From Druceiella hillmani (Eukaryota > Arthropoda > Insecta > Lepidoptera > Hepialidae), in assembly GCA_039881145.1 (NCBI GenBank), contig JAYKKI010000009.1, forward strand, positions 10,232,001 to 10,296,000: a stretch of 64,000 nt of DNA, written 5' to 3'. Within the stretch, counting starts at the first letter, position 1; the number at the start of each line of letters is the position of its first letter. This document shows, in pieces, positions 23,239 through 36,900 of this stretch. The notes beneath the pieces are model-generated. The model saw only the letters and a list, made by a program, of their open reading frames with translations, ran no database searches and was not told the DNA's origin. The position numbers and the translations under genes were made by a program.

Positions 23239-23706
23239 CTCAGTACTTCAATACAGTCAGTTAAACGGATACTATATAACCATTAGTCCTTTGAAAACAT
23301 TAACACTACATTTTCGTTTTATTCAAATCGATGTGATGTTTTTTTTCTTTTTATTTAATCGATATTATTATAAATGGGATGGTTATTACTATTAATTCTA
23401 TTACTGATAACTATTATAGTGAACTTTAAATTAAAGGCTGACTTAATAATTTAAATATTTATAACTTGTTTGTTAACAATATTACTTTATTTAAAATTTA
23501 ATTTAATATTTTATAACATTTCTGAATATTTAAAGTATTATTGAAATATTTACATAAGACTGAGGATATATGTACGTAGAATATTACTTTTATGTGGGAA
23601 TTTTAGGATACAAGTTAACCTTATTGTTAAAAAACTCTTATTTTGTATATCACTATGACTTGTATTTGTTTTTTCTCCATAGGAGATAAATAAATAAATA
23701 AAATAA
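23239..23706 (+). repeat. LINE 3' untranslated region and A-rich tail
   Basis: AT-rich non-coding sequence follows the last LINE stop and ends in 'ttttctccataggagataaa' followed by TAAA repeats. This type of ending fits Jockey-like insect LINEs. A clear target duplication cannot be fixed because the 5' end is uncertain. Confidence 0.6.
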
Positions 23707-24124
23707 ATTCTTGCGTCTTTCATTTCTGACTGTTTTTTTCCATTAATCCGTAGTCACTAATAGGCAGGCTGCCTATACAGAGTCTGATAAAATAACTTTG
23801 AGATTCCAGTGATAAGAGTGACAAAAAGTTTTTTCCACTCCATGTCAATTGAACGATTAATTTCATGGTGTGTACTTAGGTTATATTCATCTATTATGTG
23901 ATAATATGCAAATATTATTCAACTTGAATCAAAATCAGGCTTAATTAAATTAAATATCTTTTGTAATTATTGCACTTAAATTCGTAAATTAATGGAAATT
24001 GATGGACATCATTTCGAACTAGCCACTAAATAAAGTTATCTGTGAACAATAATATGAATATTTGCAAATAGTTTACACGAAATATTTTATTATGTTAATT
24101 TTTAAAATTTTGTATTTAAATATT
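23707..24124. other. AT-rich DNA, nothing recognised
   Basis: Plain AT-rich sequence between the LINE tail and hairpin element copy B. Confidence 0.4.
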
Positions 24125-24266
24125 GAATTTATTTGGCGTTAATTTTGTAAAAGTTTTTCATTGACAATTAAATGAAACTACGTGATGTAGTATTATTTCT
24201 ACTTTCTTTAAGTTCTTTACCACGACCTAAGTTTCGTTGTATTACATCTTCAGGTGGGATATTAGC
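24125..24266 (+). mobile_element. Hairpin retroposon-like element, copy B
   Basis: It starts 'gaatttatttggcg' and carries the same 5' flank and the same single arm (24,165-24,228) as copy A. It then continues 'aagtttcgttgtattac' and 'caggtgggatattagc' instead of folding back. That continuation matches the reverse complement of the spacer in copy A, so copy B shows the unfolded order of the ancestral element. The 3' boundary is unclear: the sequence to about 24,310, including 'gcatttaactaaatgtg', may still belong to it. Confidence 0.7.
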
Positions 24267-27170
24267 AAAGAAGTTTGTATTAACTTTGCATTTAACTAAA
24301 TGTGAAGGGAACCTTCATAGTATGAATTTTACTCGTAGTTAACAGGTTTATTATCACTAAACAAAGATATTACATAAATAATAAAATTCATTTCATAATT
24401 CATTTTTAGTTCATCAGATATTAACCGCGATTTATTCTGTGTCACACTTGTACATAATGTCCAGACCTAATTTAATATTGCTATACTGGGTACATGGTTC
24501 AAATGAATGCTTGCCCTTTTAATATAATACGCAACTGTTATTGTGTATAGTCAATGCATTAATTCAACTGCATACAGTTAGTGTATTTGAGAGTAGTTTA
24601 GTATTATGCGCGCATGTTGTTGTATTAAAATATATATCACGTATAGTTCCTGATTCACTGAAATAATATACGTCATGTAACATCAATGTAAACAAATATG
24701 TATTTTAAAATTAAAAGTTTTCACTTCATAAGTATGGTCAAACGCACACACTACTTTTTTTGTTACTCAAAGTTTTATTAACATTTTTAGTAGGCATAGT
24801 TAGTTTTCATAATTTGTCTAATATTCCATATTCATATTATTTCGATCATTACGTCACAACTCATCAAAACTTACTTGTATAATAGACAATTTAACTGCGT
24901 AATATTTTGAGTTACCTTGTATTAAAAGTAAAACTTTTTCTGAATGAACATTATTTCAAATGTGCAATTGAATACATGCAACCTTGGAAGTGATATGTAA
25001 AATTTAATAACAATGTAAGTACTACGTAAAATACCATTATAATTATGATTAACTCTCAAATTTTTAATTCATTAATTCATTTATGTGAATTTACAAATCA
25101 AAAAATTTCGTAAATTAATTTAGCCAATGTGCCACATAATTGGCAATATAATTCGATTTAGTGATATCAAGACTAATATGATTTAAATTGAATTACTCGA
25201 TTTTATAGGAGATACCCAACAAGACAGATCATAAATAGATACTTTATTCGGTTAGAGTTCGGTAAAAGATCAGATACTCGGACAAAGTTAAGTATCAAAA
25301 AAATAAAAATAAACATTTTTGATTTCATCTAACTAGGATAAAACGGAAATATCCATTTTCTTACGTTTTACTGTACTAACTCGAATACTATATCCAAGAT
25401 GACATCGAGTTTTGAGCTAGCTTTACAAGTACTTGCTACTAGCTTTCATAAAATTATATTTTTTCTGACTTGAAATACCTTCATTGCTTTTATCACAATC
25501 CATCCTTAGAACATCATTTGTAATCAATATCAAGCGTTTTAAAAATTACCTTACTGGTATAACATACACAGAAATACATATAATTTTGCCATTTAAATTT
25601 TATTGAAGTCGCGTTTAATTAAATTAATCTAACTAACTGTAGCTATAATTATTTTAAATTTTTACACAGTATACATAAATGAAAGCTACTGGTTTCCCAT
25701 AGCTAAATAACTAGTCACGATTTATGCATCAGAATAAATAATTTTAAGAACATATCTTATTATACAAAGTCGTCTCGAAATAAATGCACGTTGGCAAACA
25801 CAATAACATTTTTAAAAAGGCCATCTAAGCATTATTTTCAATAATGTGGGATTCTATTTGGTTTCTTGGGGAACCGGTAAATAGTTTCTGAAAGTCGTTA
25901 TTCGCATCTCGTCCCATAATAAATTTAATAAAATTTGCATGTCGAGCAACTTGAAATTTAAAGCAAGTCCCATAAATTGTGTTACATTGAAGGCAGAGCG
26001 GCAAACTGTTTATTATGTCTTCTTGAACTCCAGCAAAACATGGACTTGCAAAAGTAATTTGTAAGTATGTTAAGTAGAGTGTGTTTTACCACGTCAGAGC
26101 AGGTCCATATGGTCCAATTAGTAACAAAATATTTTCCGGCACGTTCTCAGAAATTATCTCGAGGATGCTTCACGGAAAAAAGACGTAACAAGTTTAAAAA
26201 TTAATCTTAGAGTCAGATAGAGGTAAGGTTATAAATAAGGGTAGGTTATAATAATGAAATACATAATTCGATATTTTGATAACATTATTTCTATTTTTTC
26301 GCTTAAAGAAGTCAAGAATAGAAAATTCATGAAGATATATATACATGCTAAAGCAACAAGACATATCTACGTTTAAGAAAAGTAAGATTTTTTTGTTTCG
26401 GATGTACACTTTTATTTAAAAAATTGTATTATTATTATCTAGGGCGTTAGAAAATCTTTTTATTTACGAAACACCCTCCATAAAATTTCCATTTTCTTAA
26501 ATCCTTTTTCAGAATAAATTTTTCACACAAAATATATATTAAACATTTCTACAATAAATAGTGTTTAGGTTCATTTATAGATAAGTAAATAATGTTTTAC
26601 ACGAATCCGAACAATTTAAGAGTTAAAGATAAATACAATGTGATAGTATTGCAATGTCAATATATTCTTGGTGATTATAATTTTCATTAGTATATATTAA
26701 CAAATTACAAAATTTTCCGTGAAATAAACTAAAGTATTTGGATAATTATTTAAGATAGTACGGAAAATCAGTTAACAGAGTTTTGCACTTTTTTCGTGAA
26801 GAAATAAAATAATTTTTAAATTTTGAATTCAAAACCTTAATAAATTATGTTAAGTTTAACTAGTTCTACTTTTTATAACAATGAATTATTGTACATATTT
26901 GTAAAATTGTCACTAAAAATTCCTATAAAAATTGAACTGTTAGCAATGCATACTATAAATTATATCGAAATACACAGTTTAAAATTCACAAAATCCTAAA
27001 CTTCTAAATTACGAAATTATCTTAGTATTTACTTTATGACATGTAATTATCTTGAGTTTTGCTTGCATGCTATTAAAAAATTCATATCATTTGATGGATC
27101 GTTCTATTTGCATATGTATGAATGAAGGAAAAACTGATAGCAGTCTCACTTGAAAAGATAAAAGTAGCAC
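24267..27170. other. AT-rich DNA, no gene supported
   Basis: No recognised repeat. A mildly GC-richer zone lies at 25,780-26,110 ('ggggaaccggtaa', 'aggcagagcggc') with no open frame that resembles a protein I know. The minus-strand ORF at 26,194-26,409 looks like chance. Confidence 0.4.
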
Positions 27171-27215
27171 ATTCCTTCCTTTTTTATTTTTTTTCCTTTT
27201 TGTTTCCTTTTTTAG

Positions 27216-27288
27216 AGAGGAATTCGCAGCTTTACATGGAAAAGCTACACGATTTTGGAGGCTAACCAGATTTACGAAGGCCTTCTAG
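27216..27288 (+). other. Exon-like island with splice-site context
   Basis: A pyrimidine tract of about 40 bases (27,172-27,213) ends in 'tttttag'. It is followed by 73 bases that are clearly less AT-rich than the surroundings and end at 'ctag' before 'gtatac', a possible donor. Frame 1 is open throughout (starts RGIRSFTWKSYTILEANQ). Frame 2 is open until a terminal TAG (starts EEFAALHGKATRFWR). No protein family is recognised. Alternatives are a transposon fragment or chance. If real, it would be an internal exon of a gene with very large introns. Confidence 0.22.
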
Positions 27289-30200
27289 GTATACTAAGAA
27301 AATTGTTAGCTTTCCTTTCAATTGTATTCTATTCTATTAAAAAAAATTAATATATTTGTAACTCGTAAAATGAAAATTTATAAAGAGGAGTAAAAATATG
27401 AAGAATAATTCATTTATTCAACAATAACGCAAATGGCCTTAATATTATTGAACAAAACATACGCTTTACTGTCATTACAATCACAATATAACAATTGTGT
27501 CTGTAGAACTTTAAAATGCCATGGCTCTAATATACGTATTGAAAATAAGCAATAGCAACGTTTAGCTTTGTAAATATTTATTTATTTTATAAAACTTTTG
27601 GTTAATAACAGACAAGATAGTATTTAGAGGGAATTCACTTAAACTATAAACAATCTTGTTGACGATAGTTCTATATTCCAACTAAGTTTACTTACCTGCA
27701 TTACTATGTACAACGATAAAAGTAACACATCAATTTGAATATCACGTCGTGGTGCATGATATCATGTTCCATTCCCAAGTTATATTAGTTAATAAAGATA
27801 AGAATAATTTTTGATAGGCGAATCAAGATACGGAGATGACATGTAGAAAATCCATTTTAAGAAAACAAAGTAACGTTGAAAGTTACGTCAAAAAGATTTT
27901 TGTAGTGAATTTTCTAAAATTATGTAAATTGATTTTCTACCGCCGTAGGATTTTCTAAGTTGGATTCTCCGTATTATTCGCCGATTCTCCGCCGTAGGAT
28001 TTCTCTCAATTGTTATAATTAGAGATACTAATATTTATGAGGGAAATTGAATATAAAATTAGGTTTTCCATATGATATTCTTTACTACCTGATTCAAAAT
28101 TATGAAACATGGTCCAAAAATACAAACACATTAGCTACAAATTGTCAATTGCTTACCTCACTGCATTAGATCTGTTTGGATACTGAGTAGTTAGAGGGAA
28201 ACAAGACTTCAGTCCGTAACACTAATTCCGGAAACAAACCACAAATTCGACTTCCGAATAGTGGAAACAAGAACAATAACTACACGTCGTTCACGTGGTT
28301 TAAATTCTAAACTAAAACAAATTCGGATGAAATTTCCGTTAATAGCAAGAGAATATTTAAGTCTTCTTCTTTAAATGACAAAAAACATTTACGTAATTGG
28401 AAATGTTATCATAACCTATATATAAATCAAAACCTATACTATTTAAATTCTTCAATTATCTCTTATTACTCATAAAACTTAACATTTATCTTATAGGTAA
28501 AGTAACAAATAAAAATGTATAAATACCTTTAAACTCCTTCGGAAACAATGGAATTTTTTCATATTGAAAAATTACATTAAAAACTATTAAAAATTGTGTT
28601 ACTATATTTAAGTAAATGTAATAAGTTTTATTTTTATTTCACTACCACAAACCAACATAACACTACACGAAATTTTTTTATTAAATATTATAAGGAACAT
28701 TTGTGTATTTTTTTATGTTACTGTACTTACATTTAATTTTCTCAAGGCTTTCTTATTTTATAACTAACAATGAAAAAAAATTATAAATGAATTTAGCATC
28801 GAAATAAAAGATCATCACACTTCCTATTTTTCCATGTATCAATAAACAATTAAAAGTTAATAGAACGTAATTACGTTTATTATAATGGAGATGTTAATGA
28901 TATAAAATGGGACTAGATATGTAATAAACTTTGTTTAATTAGTAATAACCTAATTCAGTCATACCATCTTGACATAGGTAATCGCATAAAGTTGAAGTCA
29001 GTTTTATGATTTGATAACTCGACAAAGTGCCTCCAATATTTCACCAATTGATAGGCGTTTTTAAATGTGGTCTATATTTATCCACACATTATTCATAATT
29101 AAAATGAATTTATGTTCACCGACGATCTAAACAGCGTATATACTGTAAAATATGAAAGATAAATTGCTATACGTCTTATTAGATATTATCAGCGTTTTCA
29201 CTATATTTTTATCGCTAAATATTCGAAGCAAATTTGCACAGTTCGGTTCGAAATGTGTTGTAACAAATATCAGTTTATAATTTTTTATTATCGCTTCGCA
29301 AATCATATTTCTTCTGAGTATTTCAGCTTACATATTTGTCCTAATACATTTATTTCTTAACCTAATACATTTTTTCATATTTTCTATTACCTACAAGAAA
29401 ACGGAAAACTGTGCATGGTGGAGAATGTCTCTAACTCTATTTAAGAAAAATCATTCATTTACTCGCATACTTTATAAATAAAAAGACCATAAAAATTATG
29501 TATATCATATCTACAATTTGAGGCATATATTTTTGTTACCTTTCCACCCTATAGAACCGAATTATATCGGAACTCTCCAGTTTTCCTCGATATTCAAGAG
29601 TTTAATCGCCTGAACGCGGTCGCACGAAAGTGTAATTTATTTATAGGTAAAAAAATTATTATATTGGTAAAAAATTCATAGATTGGTAAAAAAATTAGTC
29701 GAAATATGTCCTCGTTATCTATTCGAGTATTTGTGTGTTTTCACATTCAGGTTTAACCTATAAATTTAAATCTTGTTATGCCATTAATTCTTTATCGTTA
29801 CGAATATGTAATATATCGATATTATCTATAATATATCGATAAATGTGTGTGTAAATAAATAAATATTTTATGTTGAAATACATTCTATGTCTATTAAATT
29901 TATTTTCATTCACAGTTTTTCTTTCCAATCCTGTATTTTGTATTAAGCTTTCAGCTTGCCTTTCAAATTTTGAGTAATTTCTAATGAAGATTTACTTTAT
30001 CGCAATTTTATTTTCGAAATAATTTTATTAAGATTACAATTGATTTATTTTGGTATAATTTTACATCTCGTTACTTTGTACTTTATTATCGACAGGCGTG
30101 CTAATCTCGAGTTTTGATGATAAAAGTAATTATATCTCCAGCAATGTTATAGGATATTTATTTAATGGAGCTTTTCAAAAAGGGGAAGTTATTCTCTAGA

Positions 30201-30832
30201 AAATGACTTTATTTATTTCTTAATATTTGTTATGATATAAATTTGCTTTTGAAAAACAACCTGCCAATCAGTCCTTTAATTAGCACGCACGTATGTAGTT
30301 ACGAACGAGAAAATACTATTGGTCGCAATTCCTGACCGATTTCCGTGATTCTTTTCTCATTCTCATTTTTACAGTAGTTTAATTGTCACAATAAATTTTC
30401 TACAAAAATCGGCTTTTAAGTTGTTCAGTGACTAGTGTCGTACTGTGAAATAAGTATCCTACTGATCTCATGATCGTTTTTAGGTTTAATTTTTTATGTC
30501 AAGTATGTGACCAATATTTTGGAATATGAGTGTATTTTTGTTGAATTTTGTCTGATTATTAACTATAATTAACTAATATTAACTTATCGCATTAATATTT
30601 AATAATACGTGAATTGGTTTCGAAAAAAAATGTTCAATTTCAAAATGACATTAATGCGAGGGAAACACGCGGTGATTAAAATTAATTAAAAATCTGAAAA
30701 TAAATGTCATATGTTCAACATGACTCTTAAGGTGCCAAAAATGACAATTTGTCCTAGATCTGAATGAGGTATTTAATGGTGTGAATAGTTTTATTAAAGT
30801 AACATTGTGAAGCCAGTTTATCGTTTACCTGG
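27289..30832. other. AT-rich DNA with small local repeats
   Basis: Two short duplications are visible: 'cgccgtaggatt' at about 27,941 and 27,992, and a roughly 21-bp unit around 'attggtaaaaaaatt' repeated three times at 29,645-29,698. No ORF or RNA gene is supported. Confidence 0.4.
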
Positions 30833-30847
30833 AATAATTCTGTTCGT

Positions 30848-30981
30848 CACACTTAAATGAAACTACATGATGGTCGCCTAGGTCGTGGTAAAGAAATTAA
30901 AGAAAGTAAAATAATACTACATCACGTAGTTTATTTAAGTGTGAATAATGAATTTCTACAAAATTAACGCCAAATATATTC
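30848..30981 (-). mobile_element. Hairpin retroposon-like element, copy C with 15-bp target duplication
   Basis: Perfect 15-bp direct repeats 'aataattctgttcgt' lie at 30,833-30,847 and 30,982-30,996, exactly bracketing the element. Read on the minus strand the element runs from 'gaatatatttggcg' through the shared arm to 'ccacgacctagg', then switches to a short reverse-complement stretch ending 'catttaagtgtg'. That end is the same terminal base as in copy A. The internal loop region is much shorter than in copy A. The 15-bp duplication is typical of target-primed reverse transcription and unlike the 2-9 bp of most DNA transposons. Confidence 0.8.
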
Positions 30982-30996
30982 AATAATTCTGTTCGT

Positions 30997-32650
30997 ATTA
31001 GGCTAATCGTTTACTAATTATAAAACAAAACAAAATTAACAAGATTACTGTCAATTTAATAATTTTCCTATGATTGTAGGTGAAAAATATTTATAAACAC
31101 GATTTATTACCATGTTTAACTAACGTAACCGGTTTTAAACTAACTTCCCGTTGATCTAAATTCTTGAAACTTGCAATATTAACTCACTTTCTTGTATATA
31201 TATTTACTTGTCTCTTCAGAAAAAAAATTAAATTATTTTAATGATTTTTATGCGTTTTATTAATATTTCATAATAAAAAGCAGATACTAGTTATCGACAT
31301 AAAAAAAATAATCAATTTACCATGTTTTTAAATTCAACTAAAAAATTTCAAACAATTTTTCCACGCCTAATAAATATTTATACCACAATATCGATTTATA
31401 AAAACATGTTTATTGTCCTGTAAATTTGTTAACGTGAATTTTAATTGCTATGATGCTACTCGCAAGATTTAAAACGAAAAACGTGGGGCGCATGAAATAG
31501 ATAATATTAAGCAGCAGTTCATATAATTTGTGGTGAAAATGATTGAAAGTAAAAAAAAAGGTATTCTGTTCTTACTTCTTGCCAAGCATATGTGGGAAAT
31601 AAAATAATTACTCGTGTTTATAAATAGCACGCTCTGTTAGTACTCCATTCAATAAAGTCCTCGAGATTTGGTTTTTGCTCACACTCTGCAAGAATTTAAA
31701 TAAAATTTAATTTAAATGTCGTATTGTGTCAATTGTAACGTTTTTAATTAATCTGTATAAATTTTACTAAATCAAACTTTGCGCCACTCCATTGGAAATT
31801 ATATTTATTTTGCATTTCTATGTAAATTGAAAATATAAAATGCTGTCTGAAGACACAAAGCGTGGTGTTTTAAGAGGACTACGTGTTGTTAATAGTTTAA
31901 TAAGTATAGTTCTCTAAACTGTCACTTAGAAATACTGTTTTCACTGCAATATCTTAAAAACAGTATTTAGAAGATGGTATTTATATTAAACTCTGTGCAA
32001 AAATGTATATCAATCCTTGCGAGGCACTTTTAAATCCTAAATGATTCACGATAAGCAGCGCCAAAACCTAAATAGTTTATAAAATTATATCATCAGTAAA
32101 TTCGGATCACATTCTGATCTAAATTCTGTCAACCGTTGAACGGGATATAATAAACGAGCGATAGCGAGCGATATAATATATTAGCTCTACCTATAACTTC
32201 GTTCCCTTGAAATTTGGAATAAGACAATTTATTACAATTTTTTTTCTCTCATATATTACTATGCCGTGTAACCTATTACCATTATAAATTTCACTAAAAT
32301 CCATCCAGTATATTTCCCGTCATTGCTGAATAAATTAAGATACAGATACATCAAAATTCTAAAAACAGTTTTTTTGTCTTCTATTATTATTCTTTACGCC
32401 AAATTAATCACTTATTTTAAAATATTTTCCATGTACAGGATTCAGATTTTTACTATTATATTATATGATTAGATTGATATTAGACAGAACATTTTGGCCA
32501 AGTAATCTCCCAAAATGTGTAAATATATCATATGATAAAAAAATAAACAGCTAAGAACACAAAAAAATATTTCACTGAATCACATATTTGGGGACCAAGT
32601 TTAACGAATAAAATGCTTTAAATATTGGTATCAATCATTGTAAATAATGT
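30997..32650. other. AT-rich DNA, nothing recognised
   Basis: No ORF, repeat or RNA gene is supported in this stretch. Confidence 0.4.
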
Positions 32651-32659
32651 GTAATAAGA

Positions 32660-33060
32660 ACATACTAGCATGACCCGTGCGAAGTCTTCGCATTATTATT
32701 TATTCCATTATGAAGCTCAGATGACAGATCAAACAAATATTTTACTAAAATTGACATATAGAGGCGCAAGTATCAAAAGCATTGAGCTAAAGCGCTACTT
32801 TATTTATACGTGAGTGGATTTGAAATTAAACAAAAATTTTACCGACCGTCAATCATATTGACGTTGAGCCGTTAAATGGCAGCATTGCTGTTTTGTGTAT
32901 ATAATTTTAATAATTAATTAATTTGCAAAAACAATAGCAATAATAAATTTTTTAGTTGTGGATGCCGGTAGAGCAAGCAATTCTATCTATAAAATGATAT
33001 ATAATTTATGTGGATTAGTTGTGAGGTTTTTTCTAAAAAGGGAGTGTAACATTTTAAAAC
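32660..33060. repeat. Decayed repeat starting 'tactagcatgacccgtgcgaag'
   Basis: The junction 'actagcatgacccgtgcgaa' followed by 'gtcttcgca' resembles the 'tagctgacccg...cttcgc' ends of insect LINE or SINE families as I remember them. The following 400 bp is somewhat less AT-rich and holds a short hairpin 'ccgtcaatcatattgacg'. No protein is legible and the right boundary is unclear. Confidence 0.3.
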
Positions 33061-33559
33061 CTTAGCGTATTAATATATATGATGATGATAAAACAAATTT
33101 TGTGTCGGTAATTTAAATTTTTTACTCTTTTCCTTCTCGCTTTAGTATATAACCGATGCATTCAGTTTACAAAATACCTAATCATCCAATTTTCAATTTA
33201 ATAACTGCATAATAAAAATTTGTTGCCGATATACTTAACTTGGAAAAGATTTTCATGCTACGTGTTTGGTTTACTTCTAAATTTAACTCGAGAAATATAT
33301 ATTTCACATCACGGTAGATATATATTTGTGGTAACGTTAATTTCAGAAATGTATTTTACATGAAACATAATTACACACTTACACTAAAATAAATGTAAAA
33401 CTTTTTCTAAATCGATTCAAACGGTTTCAAGTAAATTCTTAATAAGAAGCGCATTGCATAGTTTAAATAATGGAAATAGTATTTAATTGGAACTTTTGCG
33501 GTAAAAAATCGGTCTCGAACGTAAATAAATTTGCAAAATACTATTACTATAAATTTGTA

Positions 33560-33946
33560 AAAATTTTGGAATCGATACCAAGTCAACGCTATTCTTTCTC
33601 TTTCAAGTACATGTATACACGCAGAGATGAGTACTATAGTTCACTTTGCACTGATTCCGACAATCTAGCGGTAGGAGTATCAAAGAGCAAATTTAAGTCA
33701 CCGTTAGTCGTGTCTTATCAGATTATCATTAGATTTATATCATACAAACTAGATCACATCAATTGTGCTATTCAGTGTTGAGAAATTCTATGGTTTACCA
33801 TGAATTTTCATATTGAAATTCTAACAAAATTTTCATGGACCTATACTACCCTCATACCCTGGCAAATAAAAGAAGAAACTTCCAATATTCACAAAATTTG
33901 TCGAATTGAGAATTTCCTCCTTTCTTGAAGCCGACTAAACAATGTT
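33560..33946. repeat. Right end of a second composite inverted-end element
   Basis: The stretch ends 'gaattgagaatttcctcctttcttgaagccgacta', comparable to the right end of the 3,151-4,175 element, where 'gaattgagaac', 'cttcttttttgaagtc' and 'agttaa' occur in the same order. The preceding 350 bp is less AT-rich than the surroundings and contains a chance ORF (33,470-33,781) without known motifs. No matching left end is visible, so the copy is partial. Confidence 0.45.
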
Positions 33947-36900
33947 TTCACATAATCAATGTCTCATAAACTGCTGAAAACGCTTTATTATTTAGTACCA
34001 TCCGATACTTGCTACTAATACCACAAAAAGTAATGAATTTACAGTTAAGTATGAAATTAAGTTTAAATAGCAAGTTTTGTAATAATATAATTTAATTACT
34101 TACTTATTAATTTCGGACTTTTTTCGGTCAACATTATTTGCGTCGCTCTACGAAAATGCAGGCAGTTAATGGAAGCCTCTAAACGTAAAAGGGTTTGCCT
34201 GTGTACAAAGTCTTCATAAAACAATATTGAAATCCATAAGATTTGTTAACTGAAAAGTGATTAATTTATTTTTATACAGGTAACAATTTCAGGCTAACTA
34301 GAGAACCAGTTTATCATTAATGTATACATTTAACACTATCCACTTTGGAGGTGTTGAAACAAATTTCGATACAGTCCCAGGTCTGTCTGCCTTTCAGGTG
34401 AAGTGGGTAAGTTTGGGCAGATGATACCTGAAAAATCGGAGGGCGATCAGTTTTATTTCTGTACGTTATCATTTTAAAGTAAATGAAATGTTAGCTAAAT
34501 ATAACAATGACATAACAAGCATAATGGTGATCTTGGGTACAGTTTCTTCTTTATCTTATCAATATTCATTCATTTACAATATTTTTCAAGTAAGCATGCA
34601 AATAATATTCGTAACCAATGGCTTTGTGTCATTTATATGGAATAAAGTTATAAGGGAAAAGAATTATACTTCTTTTATTATAAATGGGAGTTCAAAATAT
34701 ATTAAATTATCTTAGTTTAATTAAGAGTTTAGTTACGTTACTAAATTTATCGATTTTAAAATATTTTATAGTTCAAATACTTTCCAAAAGACATGCTTAT
34801 AATAATTTAATTTTTTTGTAATGGAACATCTTACGCCGCTGTAAATAAGCGAATTTTTATTTCAGAATTAATTAAATTACTGTCCACGTATTCGAAAAAC
34901 ATGTTTTGTACATAAATATATTTATTTACATATTAGTCTATAATCTATTATTGCTACCAGAGCAATCTCTTAAAATCAGTCACAACCAAAAAATATAACT
35001 AATTAATTCAGAGGTGGACTACGAAAAATTAAATGATTATTACTAAAAAAAAGAAAATTAGTACATTAGCCAAATATTGGCATGTAAAAAATAACAGAAA
35101 ACCTGAGGAATGAAAATGAAGTGGACATATTGACAATGGTACAGTATAAGTCAAAATGTGTATACATTTTTCAGATGAATTTTAAAAGCGTATATGGACG
35201 GTAAATTTCTGTAAGGATCAAATGAATTCCATAATTAAATATATTTGTACAGAGTATATTGAGTTGGCCATTGAATTAACAACAACAACTGATTTTTAAT
35301 AAATATATTACATACCACATCTGGTAGGCAGTAAAAATATACCTTTACCATACTAATGTGGTAACCTAGATTAAAAAATTGATATATTGCTTTGAAAGCA
35401 TTCCGTATGGTTGACTTTCTTATTTTATAAAGAATTCCTTGGAGCTCTGCATAAATAATAAGCAGATGGTGCAACATGAGAATATCTGGTAAACCTACTA
35501 CCAGAAATCAGCCATACACTTAACTTACTTAGTTTAACATTGAACTGTAATTAAAAGTACGTGGATTCAAAATGTTCTCCAGTGAAGTAAATGTTTTCTG
35601 TTTTTTATTAACTTTGAATTTGACATCTCGTTTGTACTACTGTTCAGTATTTATGTCAAGTTTGAACTCTCATATCTCCACTACGAGGTGTCTATAAATA
35701 TAAACATAAATGCAGATAATTGTCATCAAGTTCCGTTAAAACGATTAAACATTTTTACCTGTTGTTATATGTCAATTTCATCAGGTGACTGTTTGACGAA
35801 ATTATTCAATGCAATAACTCAGTCCATGTTACGGTCTATTAATAACAAGACCGCTAACAGTCAGTAACAAGTAATATTACATTACATACTAATATTTAAA
35901 AATGTGATACAAAATACTGAAACAGAAAATCGTGTAAAGATACAAACAAAGTAATTCATACAAGTTAATTGAATTGGCTTTACTTGAAAATTCTCGTTAA
36001 ATATTGGTACTCTGGATTGATCACATTTTTTATATTCATATATGTATACATATATAATTTTTTATTATTATTTTGAGTGAATATTCAATCAAAAATACGT
36101 CGCCAAAGTAAATTCTTCTCTCTCTCTATCCGTCTGTCGCTAACGATTTTCTCTTAAACCATTTGACATTGTAAGTTCAAATTTGTCACAGTGATAAAGC
36201 ATATTAACATTAATAGAAAACTTAATCAAAAGATAATCTTTTTATGTATCGTTTGGGATGTCAAAAAATTCGAAAGAGCAAATTACAAAAATTTCAAAAT
36301 AAATGTTTTTTATAACTTTATATAAGAAAGTTCTAAAGATATTACTCAAAATATCCACTAAAGTATATATTTTCCTCCCTCCTCGGTCGTTGAAACTGCT
36401 AAAACAGACTTTGTAAAAATCCGCCTTTCTAGAAATTTATTTAAAGTTTTCTGGAAAGCTATACTTATGATTCCAAATTTATAGTCTTGGAGATATTCCG
36501 ATCTTTATACGACTACGAAAATTGTTCTAGGACATACATTTATATAGTGAAAAATAATATTAAAATACGTAAATAGTTTCATATATATACTATATATTCT
36601 CCAATTCACTTCTTTATGTATGTCTAAACATTTAAAGAACTCTCTCGGTGCAAGTGGCATCGTACTTAATGGATTGTCTTACCACTATACATTTTGACTG
36701 AGCAGGTCAAAATGAATAGTTCATTACAATAAATCGTTCGAAATAATCGTTCATTTTAATAGCGTAATAGTAAAATATTCATCTCAATGACCACTACTAT
36801 AGTTTTAAGCATCTTTAATTATTTCAACAGTATATATCCATAATACAAAAGGTAACCGTTCACAGAATAATATAAAATAGTCTTCTACATTCTTTTACCA

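Larger units (their letters stand above)
21341..23706 (+). mobile_element. 5'-truncated Jockey/CR1-like LINE
   Basis: The element carries the reverse transcriptase part of a non-LTR retrotransposon ORF2 and a 3' untranslated region ending in a 'gataaataaataaataaa' tail at about 23,690. The upstream endonuclease domain and any ORF1 are missing, the usual result of incomplete target-primed reverse transcription. The coding part is broken by at least one frameshift region (22,376-22,449) and two in-frame stops (22,789 and about 22,886), so it cannot encode a working enzyme. Clade assignment rests on motif style, and a related clade within the Jockey/CR1 group is possible. Confidence 0.85.

Noticed and set aside
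33470..33781. 103-residue ORF
   Set aside because: It overlaps the body of a non-coding repeat whose right end is visible at 33,946. The translation has no motif.
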